64,000 nucleotides of DNA, taken from positions 76,894-140,893 of the forward strand of contig CANNZV010002326.1 of NCBI GenBank assembly GCA_947561585.1, written 5' to 3'. Position 1 is the stretch's first letter; every line of letters starts with the position of its first letter. The translations under genes were made by a program, and so were the position numbers. Shown here piece by piece: positions 24,774 to 34,695 of this stretch. The stretch comes from Caprella mutica (lineage: Eukaryota; Arthropoda; Malacostraca; Amphipoda; Caprellidae). Below the pieces are notes generated by a model that was not told the origin of the DNA, did no database searches, and was given only the letters and a program-made list of their open reading frames with translations.

Positions 24774-25591
24774 CAATAAAAAAACACTTGCTCTTTTAAC
24801 CCTGCAATCATTTGCTAATTATTCAAATGGGCAGGGTTGAAAGAGTGTTTATAATTTTATTATATCTACAAGCATCATCATCATCTTACCTTGCAACATC
24901 AGTCATCACATCAACACTCTTGCAGCATCAAGCTTCGCTTCACTAATGCATTATCACTCTGAAATTGGTGGGAAATGCTTCTCGTTTGATGGCAAGGCAC
25001 TGGAGAACAAATAAATAATAATTGTCAAAACCATCAATCTGTTAATTAACAGGTCGATGGTTTTGATAGCTATAACTTTATTAATTACTACGCAGTATCA
25101 TATTCACATCTAGTGGATCATCTGCAAAGTAAGTATATCTAATAAATGACTGTTTGCTTTTCCTCAAAAGTATGTGCGGTCACACACCTGCTATTCTAAT
25201 CAGGTTTAACTATCTTCCCAATCATTTTAAACCTTTTTTTCGAATAAACGACAACCTTTTTTTCAGGTACATATTTTCAAACAATACATCTACGAATGTT
25301 ATCACACAGAATCGACTGCACCTGCTACTTATTTAACCTAAAAATTTAACTAGCCACGCGGGGGGTGTTTCACTTATCCATTGTTCAAAGTGAACCTTCT
25401 TTTATTTTCAGGTAAATAGTTTTGCGGTTACTTACAGATACACACCTTTTTTCACGGCTTGAAAACATTTTTATCGCCTAAGGCCAGTATTAAACACCCT
25501 ATGCATGACTCTGTTATATATTCATAGCCTAAGAGGGCATAATAACCCCCCGGGGGGCATTCAGCCGCCAATGCACCCCTTCCCCACTACT
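24774..25591 (-). repeat. Right terminal inverted repeat of the Polinton-derived element
   Basis: Reverse complement of 16350-17165 with scattered substitutions and short indels (for example one fewer GATGAT unit). It is followed by TTCAGC at 25592-25597. Confidence 0.9.
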
Positions 25592-25654
25592 TTCAGCTTT
25601 CCTTTCTAAGTACCTTTCCTCAACTTCGTCCTCCAGTTTCTGCCTTGCTATAAA

Positions 25655-26330
25655 CTGACTGACTGAGTAGGTCTCTTATCTATGGGTAAGCAGACTGACT
25701 GTGTAGTGTTCTTAATCTTATCCATGGGTAAACAGACTGACTGTGTAGGTCTCTTATCCATGGGTAAGCAGACTGACTGTGTAGGTCTCTTAACCATGCG
25801 TAAACAGACTGACTGTGCAGGTCTCTTATCCATGGGTAAGCAGACTGACTATGTAGGTCTCTTATCCATGGGAAAGCAGAGTGACTATGTAGGTGTCTTA
25901 TCCATGGGTAGGTAGACTGACAGTGTAGGTCTCTTATCCATGGATAATCAGACTGTGTCGGTCTCTTATCCATGGGTAAGCAGTCTGACTATGTAGGTCT
26001 CTTATCTATGGGTAAGCAGACTGACTATGTTGGTTTCTTATCCATGGGTAAGAAGACTGACTGTGCAGGTCTCTTATTCATGGGTAAGCAGACTGACAGT
26101 GTAGTTCCCTCATCCATGGGTAAGCAGACTGACTATGTAGGTTTCTTATCCATGGGTAAGCAGACTGACTGTGTAGGTCTCTTATCCATGGGTAATCAGA
26201 CTGAATGTGTAGGTTTCTTATCCATGGGTTAGCAGACTGAATGTGTAGGTCTCTTATCCATGGGTAATCAGACTGAATGTGTAGGTCTCTTATCCATGGG
26301 TAAGCAGACTGAATGTGTAGGACTCTTAGA
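25655..26330. repeat. 36-bp tandem array, intron 2 of the left F-box copy
   Basis: Units contain CAGACTGACTGTGTAG and TCTTATCCATGGGTAAG. The period is a multiple of three, so long open frames appear on both strands. They encode simple repeats and are not genes. The same array sits inverted in intron 2 of the right copy (36957-37470), so it predates the inverted duplication. Confidence 0.95.
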
Positions 26331-26654
26331 CCACTCCCATTGTACTGGAGAATGACAACTCTTATACACCCAAAATAATCTATCATCACCCTATACACTT
26401 TTTCTCACTTGGTTTGTTAATTGCAAGAAAAATGTCACGCTTTAATATTTAATATATAAGAAATTATATATATATTTTTGTATACTTTTATTTCGTTTAA
26501 CAATTTTTTTACACAAATTATTTTGCATAATATTTTTACACAACGCTCATCTTCACACTAATTTTTTTAAACACAATCTTTCGTACACAAATATTTGTTA
26601 AACAAATTTTTTTTCTCAATATTTGTACACAAATTATTGTTTCAAAATTTTTTT

Positions 26655-27599
26655 GGTACTAGGTATTTTCGCCGCAAGAATATTCGCCGTAGGGAATTTC
26701 GGCGCCAAAAATTCGCTGTAAGAAAATTCGCCGCGAAGAATTTTCACCATAAGGAATTTTCGCCGTACATTTTATTTTTAACTCTTGGCTTTAGAACCCC
26801 ATAGAAATAATTTAAAGTGATCACCAAAATAATTGCTAAAGGTTCCATATCCAACCCCCGTTAATAGGATACTGACTGATAAAAAGAGAAAGCAGACTAT
26901 TTATATATGAATAGTGAGTGACTGTATTCTGATTTTCTATTATATTTTAATTTAATTTTAGTATAGGTTTAACGTATGCTTTGGAACCAAAGGCAATATC
27001 GCTTATGTGTAAAGGAAATTAATTAGAAGAGACTGGAAGAAGCAGTCAGAAAGGAATGTGGCTTCCTGAAGCGAGACTACCTAATACAAAAATCTAAGAC
27101 CTCGTAGTTGAAGAACATTATCTTAGTGCTACCATCTAATAATGCAAGTAACGTTATACAAATTGATAAACATGGTAAAAACGAAAAAAAATCAATTTTA
27201 GTTGATGGACAATGAAACATATTACAAGTTGATATCGTGTAATTGCATTTGGTAACAAGTTTACCTACCAACTGATATCGTCTAAACTTTCATGACATCA
27301 TCAAAATTAAGTTTAATAAAAAAAATAAAGAACAATCTAAGAACAAATAATTAAGTTTAATTGTCCCCATCCAATTTTGTTTTTCTTTGTATTAAATTGT
27401 TATTGTTTGCTATCAAGTGTCTTGTTAAACTATTGTGACTCTCTCAATTGTAACAATTAATGTGGTGATCATTTAATATGTCTGGGGCCCTCTGGTTGAG
27501 AGATAAAAAAATTCTTACTGAGAAAATTCCTTACAGCGAAAATTCCTTGCGGCGAAATTTCTTACGGCGAATTTTCTTACGGCGAAATTTCCGGTCACG
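26655..27599. mobile_element. Tandem-word TIR element C (word TTTTCGCCGTAAGGAA)
   Basis: Left words (26664-26771) such as GGAATTTTCGCCGTA are mirrored at about 27515-27592 by GGCGAAATTTCTTAC. Outermost bases are GGTACTAGG on the left and, read inward from the right, CGTGACCGG. Both are close to the ends of the elements at 33 and 48 kb. AAATTTTTTT flanks both sides (26645-26654 and 27600-27609), consistent with an 8-bp duplication inside a T run. The right arm of the inverted duplication lacks this block. Confidence 0.75.
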
Positions 27600-27952
27600 A
27601 AATTTTTTTACATTCATTTTTCTATATAACCTTTTTAACATAACTTACATTAAAAAATTTTTCATACATTTTTATATAATTTTCTTTCATATATATTTTT
27701 CATATATTTTTTTGACATATATATATATATTTTTTTTCCTTTTATCATTGATACTCCATTAATTTTAATGGGAAAGTACACTTCTACTATAATAAAAGCA
27801 GCATTCGTCTGGTGCTTGTGTCACACTATTAATGAAAAATTAATTTTATCTTTTATATACTAAAATAATTAATATAGTAATTGTGAACTGATTATGCAAT
27901 GATCAGTTAGCTACTTTGAACAGTTTTCTCTTCAGCCACTAACTTTATCTAT

Positions 27953-28066
27953 TTCTAACATGCCTTTTTTTTCCTCAATAACTTTATATCTATTTCTAAC
28001 ATGCCTTTTTTTTCTTCAATAGCTTTATATCTATTTCTAACATGCCTTTTCTTTTTCTTTTCGTAG
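27953..28066 (+). repeat. Tandem repeat resembling splice acceptors, left copy
   Basis: Two to three units ending in a pyrimidine tract plus CAATAG or CGTAG (for example TTTTTTCTTCAATAG) lie directly before exon 3. The last unit supplies the real acceptor at 28066. The right copy has about seven units (35733-36030). Confidence 0.8.
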
Positions 28067-29030
28067 CACGAAGAAGTCGAACTAAATCAGAAATTGGATT
28101 CAGACGAAAACGAGAGCCAACTAACGAAGGAAATAAGAAAATCACCCAATTTAGAAACTCTACGAATTGCATCTCCACCGCCACTGATTCCACTTACACC
28201 CACAGCTCCTGGATCTGGTTTCTATGTCATAGAACAGCTTACTATGATTTTCAAACATTGCAAGAGAATTCGTAATGTCGATTTCAAAGTTAGAATTTAT
28301 TCGGGATTCCCACAACTCACTGTGACAAAAAATGGTTTCCTAAATTTTGGTTTCATGAGTTTTCCTAACATGAATGACTTGTCCAAAATAGAAGACATGT
28401 TAGCCGTCTGTCCTGTTCCTTTTAAAAAAATAAATCTTTGGGATAAACTCCCTTCATTAGACAAAGTGATAAATGTTTCATGTAATACATTGGAAGATAT
28501 TACATTTGTGGGTGACTGTATTGATATGAAAGTTTTTGAAGCACTTTCATCATGTACCAAGTTGAATAGCATTGGTTTCGTTGAATTTGATTTTTCACCA
28601 GAATGTATAGGAAAAGTACTTCCTCAAGTGTCAGTCAAAAATCTTAGGGTGAACCATATGTCACAATATAAGTCATCTGCAAGTCAAAATGCATTTTACC
28701 GTAAAATTAACCCATTTACGCATTTATGCTTCAATTCTTTCACGAAAATTAGATACCTTGATAAATGATTTCCCTAATTTGGTAGACCTGACAATATATT
28801 TAAATCTTCAAACGACTCAGGAATCAGTTGCTTTCGTAAAAAGCATAATCAATTCTTGTAAACAACTCCAAATAGTTAAAATCAAAATATATACTAAATT
28901 TGATGTAAGTGAAATTATTTTTGATGTCATTTTATTTGAATTAGAGAATTTCCGTTGCAACACGTATGGTCCTTTCACTAACGACAAGATTTATAATGGT
29001 TTGATTTATTTACGTACTGGTTGAGCTAGA

Positions 29031-30115
29031 AACTAAATATTAAACAATGATTACCTTCACAGAGTGCGGAAGGTTATATTTTAGGCGGCATTTTTTATCA
29101 TCTTCTTATTTACAAAAGTCAAAAAGTGTTCAACCAAATTTCCTGGAATTTAGTGGGACGATTGGTCATTATTCATGAACCATCTGGTAAAATTTTGGGA
29201 ACGATCTGGTCAAAGGTCAAGGCCATTTATAAATCAATAATTCAAAAAACATTCAATCAAATTGCCTGAGATTTTTGGGACGAATTGTCATTATCCAATA
29301 ACTGTAATGCGTTTGTAAACTTAACATTTCGTCGATTAAATTTAATGTGAAGTGACGATCTTTGAAAGTACACGCCTACAAAGGATAAAAATTGTACTTT
29401 GTATCCGGATTGCAGCTCGGTACAAAGAATTCTTTTAATTATATAGTTTAACAAATATTTTATTCGTCTACCAACTATCCAGTCAAACATAGATTATTTT
29501 CAGAGGTATTACAATTTATAATCAACACTTATTATATCGGTTTTTAGATTTTCATTATTTTGATTTTTCTAAGTTCAATATAATTTTGAAAAAGGTGTAT
29601 AATATATTTTAATATTTTAAATTAATATAATATATCCTTTATTCATTTATATCAAACACAAAAATAAGAATCAGAAAATGAAATAATATATTTTTATATT
29701 GTTTTCAGTTTTAATAAACTATTTTTAATTATGCTATTTGTGTATTAATTAGTTTGCATGTAGGTACATAGATATATATGTAAGGTATTTAAAAAAATTA
29801 CACCCTCTTTATCATATTTTAAAGAACTTTAAGCCACGGTTATACCTACCTTATTAATAATTATTTCATACATTTATATTAGTAAGTTTATTTAAATTTA
29901 AGATTTTCATTAAAATTTTCTTTTAATAAAAAATTATCTCAGATTGTTTACCTTCATTAGTGTTTCTTTGAAATGCTGCTAAAGAAAACTTACAAAGTTT
30001 AAATCCCCAACTAAACTAATAAATGTAATGTTACAACGAACGCTGCATAGCATAGCGGACACTTTTCCGGTACATGTACTGGGCGTTGTACGAGCTTTAC
30101 CTGTAAGGTACTGAT
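29031..30115. other. Spacer of the inverted duplication, part 1
   Basis: 29085-29290 holds a dispersed repeat (TCAACCAAATTTCCTGGAAT, GGGACGATTGGTCATT) that is also found at 62.0-62.5 kb. The rest is AT-rich with nothing that I recognise. Confidence 0.5.
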
Positions 30116-30119
30116 ATAT

Positions 30120-30360
30120 CTACTGATAACATAGATGCAGAGATATAAGAAATGAAGTTTGGAAACTATTTCCTTTTAGTATCCGTTAGAAGAATATATA
30201 CATAAATAAATATGGGGGTTGAAGCTTTTGTCACATTGTCTTTGAATTCATATAAAATGTTATCATTAAATAATCCAGTAAATATATGAAATTAGCTTTT
30301 GTGTACATATGTGCTATGAAAATACTATAGGAAGTATAGCTATGTTTAACCTTTTAGCGG
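30120..30360 (+). repeat. Third partial copy of F-box intron 1 sequence
   Basis: Matches about 15215-15400 in the same orientation, including TTAGTATCCGTTAG, TTGTCACATTGTCTTTGAAT and AAATAATCC. Either intron 1 carries a dispersed repeat or the spacer contains a fragment of another gene copy. A further partial copy of intron 1 sequence is at about 12590-12760. Confidence 0.6.
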
Positions 30361-30529
30361 GCAAGTGTATACTTTCCTTTTGCTTTTTAAAAATTTGCTT
30401 CAGCCCATATGATAATTGAAGAGTAATAATTAAAATAATATTTTCGACATAAATCTGTGTTCTAGACCAAGAAATAAAGGTCCTGGAACAGTTACAGGTG
30501 CAACAAAAAAAAAAGGATTCTTTTAAACG

Positions 30530-30665
30530 AAACTCACTATATTGAAGAATTTTCGAAATGGTATGAAGAACAGTGATATTGCAAAGTTGTTCAATTTGTC
30601 AGTGCATATAATGCTGAGAATCTCAAACAGAATGTTGTTGAAGTCTAAGAGCCCATGTATGTGAA
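30530..30665 (+). pseudogene. Possible helix-turn-helix transposase remnant
   Basis: One frame reads FRNGMKNSDIAKLFNLSVH, resembling the N-terminal helix-turn-helix of Tc1/mariner transposases (GMKxxDIAxxLNxS pattern). It stops within about 40 codons and has no catalytic region. Weak; it could be chance. Confidence 0.25.
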
Positions 30666-31164
30666 AATACAATTTTGTTTAATGAAATCCTACAGTGACA
30701 GGTTAAATAAACTAATATGTGCCAATGAATTAATCTCTCAAAATTAAGTCTTGTATTCAATTTATAATTTATCTAAGTTTCTACTATAATTAAACAATTA
30801 AAATTATTGAAGCCATTATTTATGTCTGAAAACATATGAAATCCTTTTTATTTCACATATTTAGTGTATTATAAAAAAATATAATATTAATTATAATTCA
30901 AACAAAGCACATTTTGTTCTTAAATGTTTATTTCCACTCAAAAATTGTTTGTTTTTTTCGTCATAAAATTCTTGATTAACAAATAGAGTTATCGAATTAG
31001 CATAGTCACCGCTTACTTTCTATGCAGAGAAAGATGTTGGTCTAGTAGGAGTTTGCTTACGTCTAACATGGTAAAAAAAGCTTAATCACGAAGGTTTAAA
31101 TTAGTACACAGTATAGAAAAAAAACAATTTTTTTAAAAACAATAATTTATCGTCTGAGTTGTAC

Positions 31165-31330
31165 CGTTTAACAATATTTTGAAGCTTTAACGTAGCGTCT
31201 CAGTACTTCTTTTTCCCATGAAATGGCTCACTGCATTCGATCTGCATTTTCTTTGTTGCAGCTAGACTCTCTTCCTTTTTTCAATGTGTCTATGAATTTC
31301 CAAATGTTTGGTTGCAAACAAGATGCGTTA
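31165..31330 (-). pseudogene. Possible MULE/FLYWCH-type transposase C-terminal remnant
   Basis: On the minus strand one frame reads PNIWKFIDTLKK, and after a shift another reads ESLAATKKMQIECSEPF then GKKKY, a stop, and LKLQNIV. The order (NxWxFI..L..E, then KKKY..) resembles the C-terminal tail common in MULE-like transposases with FLYWCH fingers. One frameshift and one stop make it a pseudogene. The catalytic domain is not visible. Confidence 0.4.
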
Positions 31331-31549
31331 TGATGCGTTATGATAAGATTCGATGTTATTGTTGGTTCTAGGTAAATTATTATTCAACAATAATCCATGG
31401 ACACTCTAAATTTGAGCAGGAACAATGGCATGCAGTGTTTTTATGTATATTAAAATTTAATTAAATATCAAAACATTTCATCAATTCACCTTAAAACTGA
31501 GAAAGCATTCAATTATACAAAAAGCTAAATTAACTATGCATGTTTATTA

Positions 31550-31660
31550 TACTTTTTATAAACACGGACCCAAATGACCTCGACCCAAATGGTCTGCGAC
31601 CCAAATGACCACGACCCAAGTGGTCTGCGACCCAAATGTTTTAGACCCGTTTTTATATCG
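31550..31660. mobile_element. Short word cluster D (GACCCAAATG), possible collapsed element
   Basis: Five copies of a GACCCAAATG(A/G) word lie between TATAAACACGGACCC and GGGTCTAAAAC-like ends (right side TAGACCCGTTTTTATA). The outer bases are inverted with respect to each other, so this may be a word element whose interior was lost. No inverted word partner exists elsewhere in the window. Confidence 0.4.
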
Positions 31661-31919
31661 CTTCATACTTTGGTCTACTTGCAATTCAAACTTTAATCAT
31701 ACAATACTTTGACGTACAATATTCTTGCCATAATAAAATGTAAACTAAATATAACCATGTTTTAACTATTACTAACTATGAAAACTTTTAAGATAGTCAT
31801 AAGCGACTAAACTCTTCATTTATCGTATAATTAAGGCCTAATAACAGTTTTGAATTGAATAGTGCGGGTTAGAATAACCCGCACGGGATCCACCGAGGAA
31901 GTTCGTTTTTACGGTCCAC

Positions 31920-32200
31920 CTAGTGTTAAGTTGTCAACTATTGTAAACCTTATGAACATGTAGGTGAGATGGATTAAAATAAAAACCATAAAACTATTCT
32001 AAATATATGGGTGTGGCGAAAACAGTTTTGCAGAAAACTACCAACTAAATTAACAAAGTTACTCCTGAAATGTTTTCTATAGCAGGATAAATAATTGCGA
32101 GGCATGTTCCACACTTATTCGATTGTCGTAAGTGTGAGTTTTAATAAGAGCGTGGTATGCCTGTATTCAATACATGCATACCACGCTCTAGTGACCAAAC
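31920..32200. repeat. Dispersed repeat, copy 1 of 2
   Basis: Matches 54404-54660 in the same orientation, including TATGAACATGTAGGTGAGAT, GCAGGATAAATAATTGCGAG and GTGTGAGTTTTAATAA. This copy ends in a perfect hairpin, AGCGTGGTATGC paired with GCATACCACGCT. Confidence 0.75.
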
Positions 32201-33425
32201 GGTAACTAAAGCGAAGAAAAATAACAAGAAATTTATAATTGTCACTCCTTGATTATATATATCATTTTCTATGAGTTATAGAAATAAAATTTGTTTTAAA
32301 GTTACTAGAGTACTACGTATATAAGCATATTAGTAATAATATGCAGTCTTTCATTGTTTGTGACTGTGATGAAAAAGTTTAAAGTCGAGCATTTATTATT
32401 AAATGTTTTAAAATCCATCCATAGCTTAACTCTCACTCAGTATAGGTGAGTGATTAATAGATACTTAGATTTCTATAATTATTGTGCTACATTTAACAAA
32501 CATCAAATTTATGCTCTATGAAATATTTTTGGTAGTAGGGTACTAAGTTCCAAGTTATTGGTTGGTTCTAATATTTCGGACACGTCAGAAAAGAAAATAT
32601 TAGAATTATTTTTTAACTTCTATTCTAAATGGTATCATGGATACCATTTGAAAAAATGTGAATTGCTGTTTATTATTTACAGATTTCCACGTGTTCGAAA
32701 ATATAAAATAACACGGAACTTACCCTAAAATAGGGCATGTTGAATTTCTGAACCAATTGCTTCTATATAATAACCTAATCTGGATTATAATTTTGATTTT
32801 TTTTTAGTTACCGTGAAATAATCACAAAAAATTGTCTTCGTTTTCTATGTCTACAAACGGATCTTATTTCGAAACATGACTCGAAATAAGTACCACTTTT
32901 TTTAAAGTAAATTGTACATATGCACGGGTAGTGAGTTGTACTTACAGCGAGGCCTGCATGTATATAAATGCGTGCGCGGACAGAATGCCTACGGACAAAA
33001 TGCCTAACGGACAAAATGCCTAACGGACAAAATGACTAACGGACAAAATGCCTAATAGACAAAATGCCTAACGGACAAAATGCCTAAAATGCATTTATAC
33101 TTATTTCAAATATTGAAGTTGTGGATCAAAATTTAAAATAAGTTAGACAAAGTGGAAACAAAGAGTTTTGTGTCAGAGATAGTTTACTAAATCACTTTCA
33201 CGTTGAATATGAACATTTGTAACTGAGCGTGCTTAGTGTAAACACTCTCTTATTTCATTTCACCGTGTTTGTGATTTATCACTATTATTCACTTGGCAAC
33301 ATTCTTTTACGTCATTATTTTTTCAATTTCCATTTTCTCTATTCATATATTTTGTACATTAGGCATTTTGTCCGTTAGGCATTTTGTCCTTTAGGAATTT
33401 TGTCCGTTAGGCATTCTGTCCGTTA

Positions 33426-34056
33426 AGGGCCCCATACACGACACCGATTTCCAACTCCAACACCGATCTACAACTCCAACCGCGACCAGATTGGCCCGTG
33501 TATGGGCTCCACCAACCCCGATTCAATCACGATTTGCAGATCGTGGTTGGAGTTGGAGTTGATCAGAATTTTCTGATATTTTATGGGCGGAGCTTAAAGT
33601 CGGGATTGGGGTTGGAGTGGTGTATGGGCAGAAACGACCAAATTTTTTCAGTTGTGCTTTTCAGTATCTTGTTTTACAATGATTGGTGTGACCAAGGACA
33701 AAAGTTCTAGGAAAGTGGGTTCATCCATTCTTAAATAATTCAAGTAATCCTTTGGTTCTGACCTCAGTTCTTCCAGCAAAACATTATGGGATAACTTATC
33801 CCTCTTTTGAAGCCACAACTTGCACCACTTAGATCGTTTTTTACGTTTTCTATCTGCCTCTAATAACAATGCAACATTCGCCAGGTCATCAGAGTCGAGG
33901 TCAGACATTGTTCACAGCACAGATAAGCGATTCAACTGAGAAAGATTGGACAAATCGATTGGAACGTGTGTGGGCACACCGCCAACTCCAACCCCAACCA
34001 CGATCTGGCTGTAGATCGGGGTTGGAGTTGGAAATTGGTGTCGTGTATGGGGCCCT
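33426..34056 (-). mobile_element. PIF/Harbinger element, internally deleted, nested in E
   Basis: Terminal inverted repeats are AGGGCCCCATACACGACACC, flanked by TTA on both sides (33423-33425 and 34057-34059), the 3-bp duplication typical of PIF/Harbinger. Subterminal CAACTCCAACC words are repeated on both sides. It retains the start of a transposase gene but not the catalytic part. Confidence 0.9.
33648..33908 (-). pseudogene. PIF/Harbinger transposase (HARBI1-like), N-terminal fragment
   Basis: An 86-codon frame starts at 33908 (MSDLDSDDLANVALLLEA). It contains a basic K/R/W segment, then EELRSEPKDYLNYLRMDEP and a segment ending VKQDT, the conserved N-terminal block just before the DDE nuclease in HARBI1-like transposases. 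The frame stops after TEKHN at the edge of a deletion, so none of the catalytic D, D, E residues are present. No second gene (Myb-like partner) is seen. The element could only move with help from a full-length relative. Confidence 0.85.
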
Positions 34057-34695
34057 TTAGGCATTTTGTCTGTAGGCATTTTGTCCTAGTACCATATAAA
34101 TGTATCCTTCACCTACATTTGTAATGTATTTGCCATATATTGTTTACTTATATATTAACAGTGAGGACTCATTTTAAAACATCAGACATGTTTTGCTCCA
34201 AAATATTTTAATTTATTAAGAACTTTTTAAATACTCTGAATGAATTGAAATGTTCTTTGGTTGCATCTTTGAGGTAAAAACTTTCTATGTATCATCATTT
34301 TCTATAATCACTCGAAAGAAATGAAAAACACTGCAATTAACACTGACGTATAAATTCAGACAGAAAGAGTGAAACAAAATCTACCATCTAGAAGTGTGTA
34401 AGGAATGCTTTCATTCATAATTATACAAACGATCAGGAAATAAAAACAATTCTGGGGTTTTATTTACATTATATAGTTAATGGTATTGTAAACACATGAA
34501 TAATATATTATAGAAATGAGTTCTTAAACTGAAAATTTTTACAACACATATGGAAGATCTGCAGGAATGACTTATATAATACTCGCTCAAAAATGTGATG
34601 GAGTGAAATATACATTATAACTTTGGACATCTGTTATATCTTAAATTTAGTTAATTCCTAAACATCTTTGGATTTATGAAATATTGACGAGGACA

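Larger units (their letters stand above)
16350..25591 (-). mobile_element. Polinton/Maverick-derived element, 9.2 kb
   Basis: The element begins AGTAGTAGGGAAGAGG and ends CCTTCCCCACTACT, so its ends are inverted repeats opening with AG. The inverted repeats are about 816 bp (16350-17165) and 818 bp (24774-25591). It is flanked by a 6-bp duplication, TTCAGC. The minus strand carries a fragment of a protein-primed family B polymerase and an unknown gene. I find no retroviral-type integrase, packaging ATPase, cysteine protease or capsid gene, all normal in 15-20 kb Polintons. It is therefore a reduced, probably non-autonomous derivative. Two further transposons (21000-22975 with 21665-22739 inside it, and 23056-24033) inserted later. 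The right arm of the host inverted duplication has no element at the matching site (about 37509-37514). Confidence 0.85.
13921..29024 (+). pseudogene. F-box/LRR gene, left copy, disrupted
   Basis: Exon 1 is 13921-13944 (MKMTEPRK, donor GTAAGT). Exon 2 is 16159-16308 and exon 3 starts at 28067 after TTTTCTTTTCGTAG. Compared with the right copy, exon 2 has lost 8 bases near 16175 and gained 5 further on, so it hits a TGA inside the F-box. Exon 3 reads well to about 28690, then loses a short segment and shifts frame. Its homology continues in another frame to the stop at 29024. Intron 2 contains the Polinton-derived element, the 36-bp array and a tandem-word transposon. With at least two disabling lesions this copy should not encode the full protein, though short products are possible. 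Splice sites are still intact. Confidence 0.85.
13450..29030 (+). repeat. Left arm of a large inverted duplication
   Basis: The sequence from about 13450 to 29030 reappears in reverse complement at 34690-40908, carrying the promoter, all three exons and both introns of an F-box/LRR gene. The left arm is longer because it holds the Polinton-derived element (16350-25591) and an extra block at about 26470-27735. Differences between the arms are frequent and include indels and frameshifts, so this is an old duplication and not an assembly fold. A 5.6-kb spacer (29031-34690) separates the arms. Confidence 0.9.
32971..34093. mobile_element. Tandem-word TIR element E (word ACAAAATGCCTAACGG)
   Basis: Left words (32980-33090) have GGACAAAATGCCTAAC. 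The right words in inverted form (GTTAGGCATTTTGTCC) lie at 33357-33425 and 34057-34086, split by a PIF/Harbinger element. Flanks share ATATAAATG (32962-32970 and 34094-34102), consistent with an 8-9 bp duplication. Outermost bases are CGTGCGCGGACA on the left and, read inward, GGTACTAGGACA on the right. Confidence 0.8.

Noticed and set aside
25648..26398. Long open frames on both strands in the 36-bp array (97 to 106 codons)
   Set aside because: The period is divisible by three, so all frames without a stop in one unit stay open. The products are simple repeats and both strands are equally open.
33498..33710. 70-codon plus-strand frame
   Set aside because: Overlaps the inverted repeat and antisense of the Harbinger transposase fragment.
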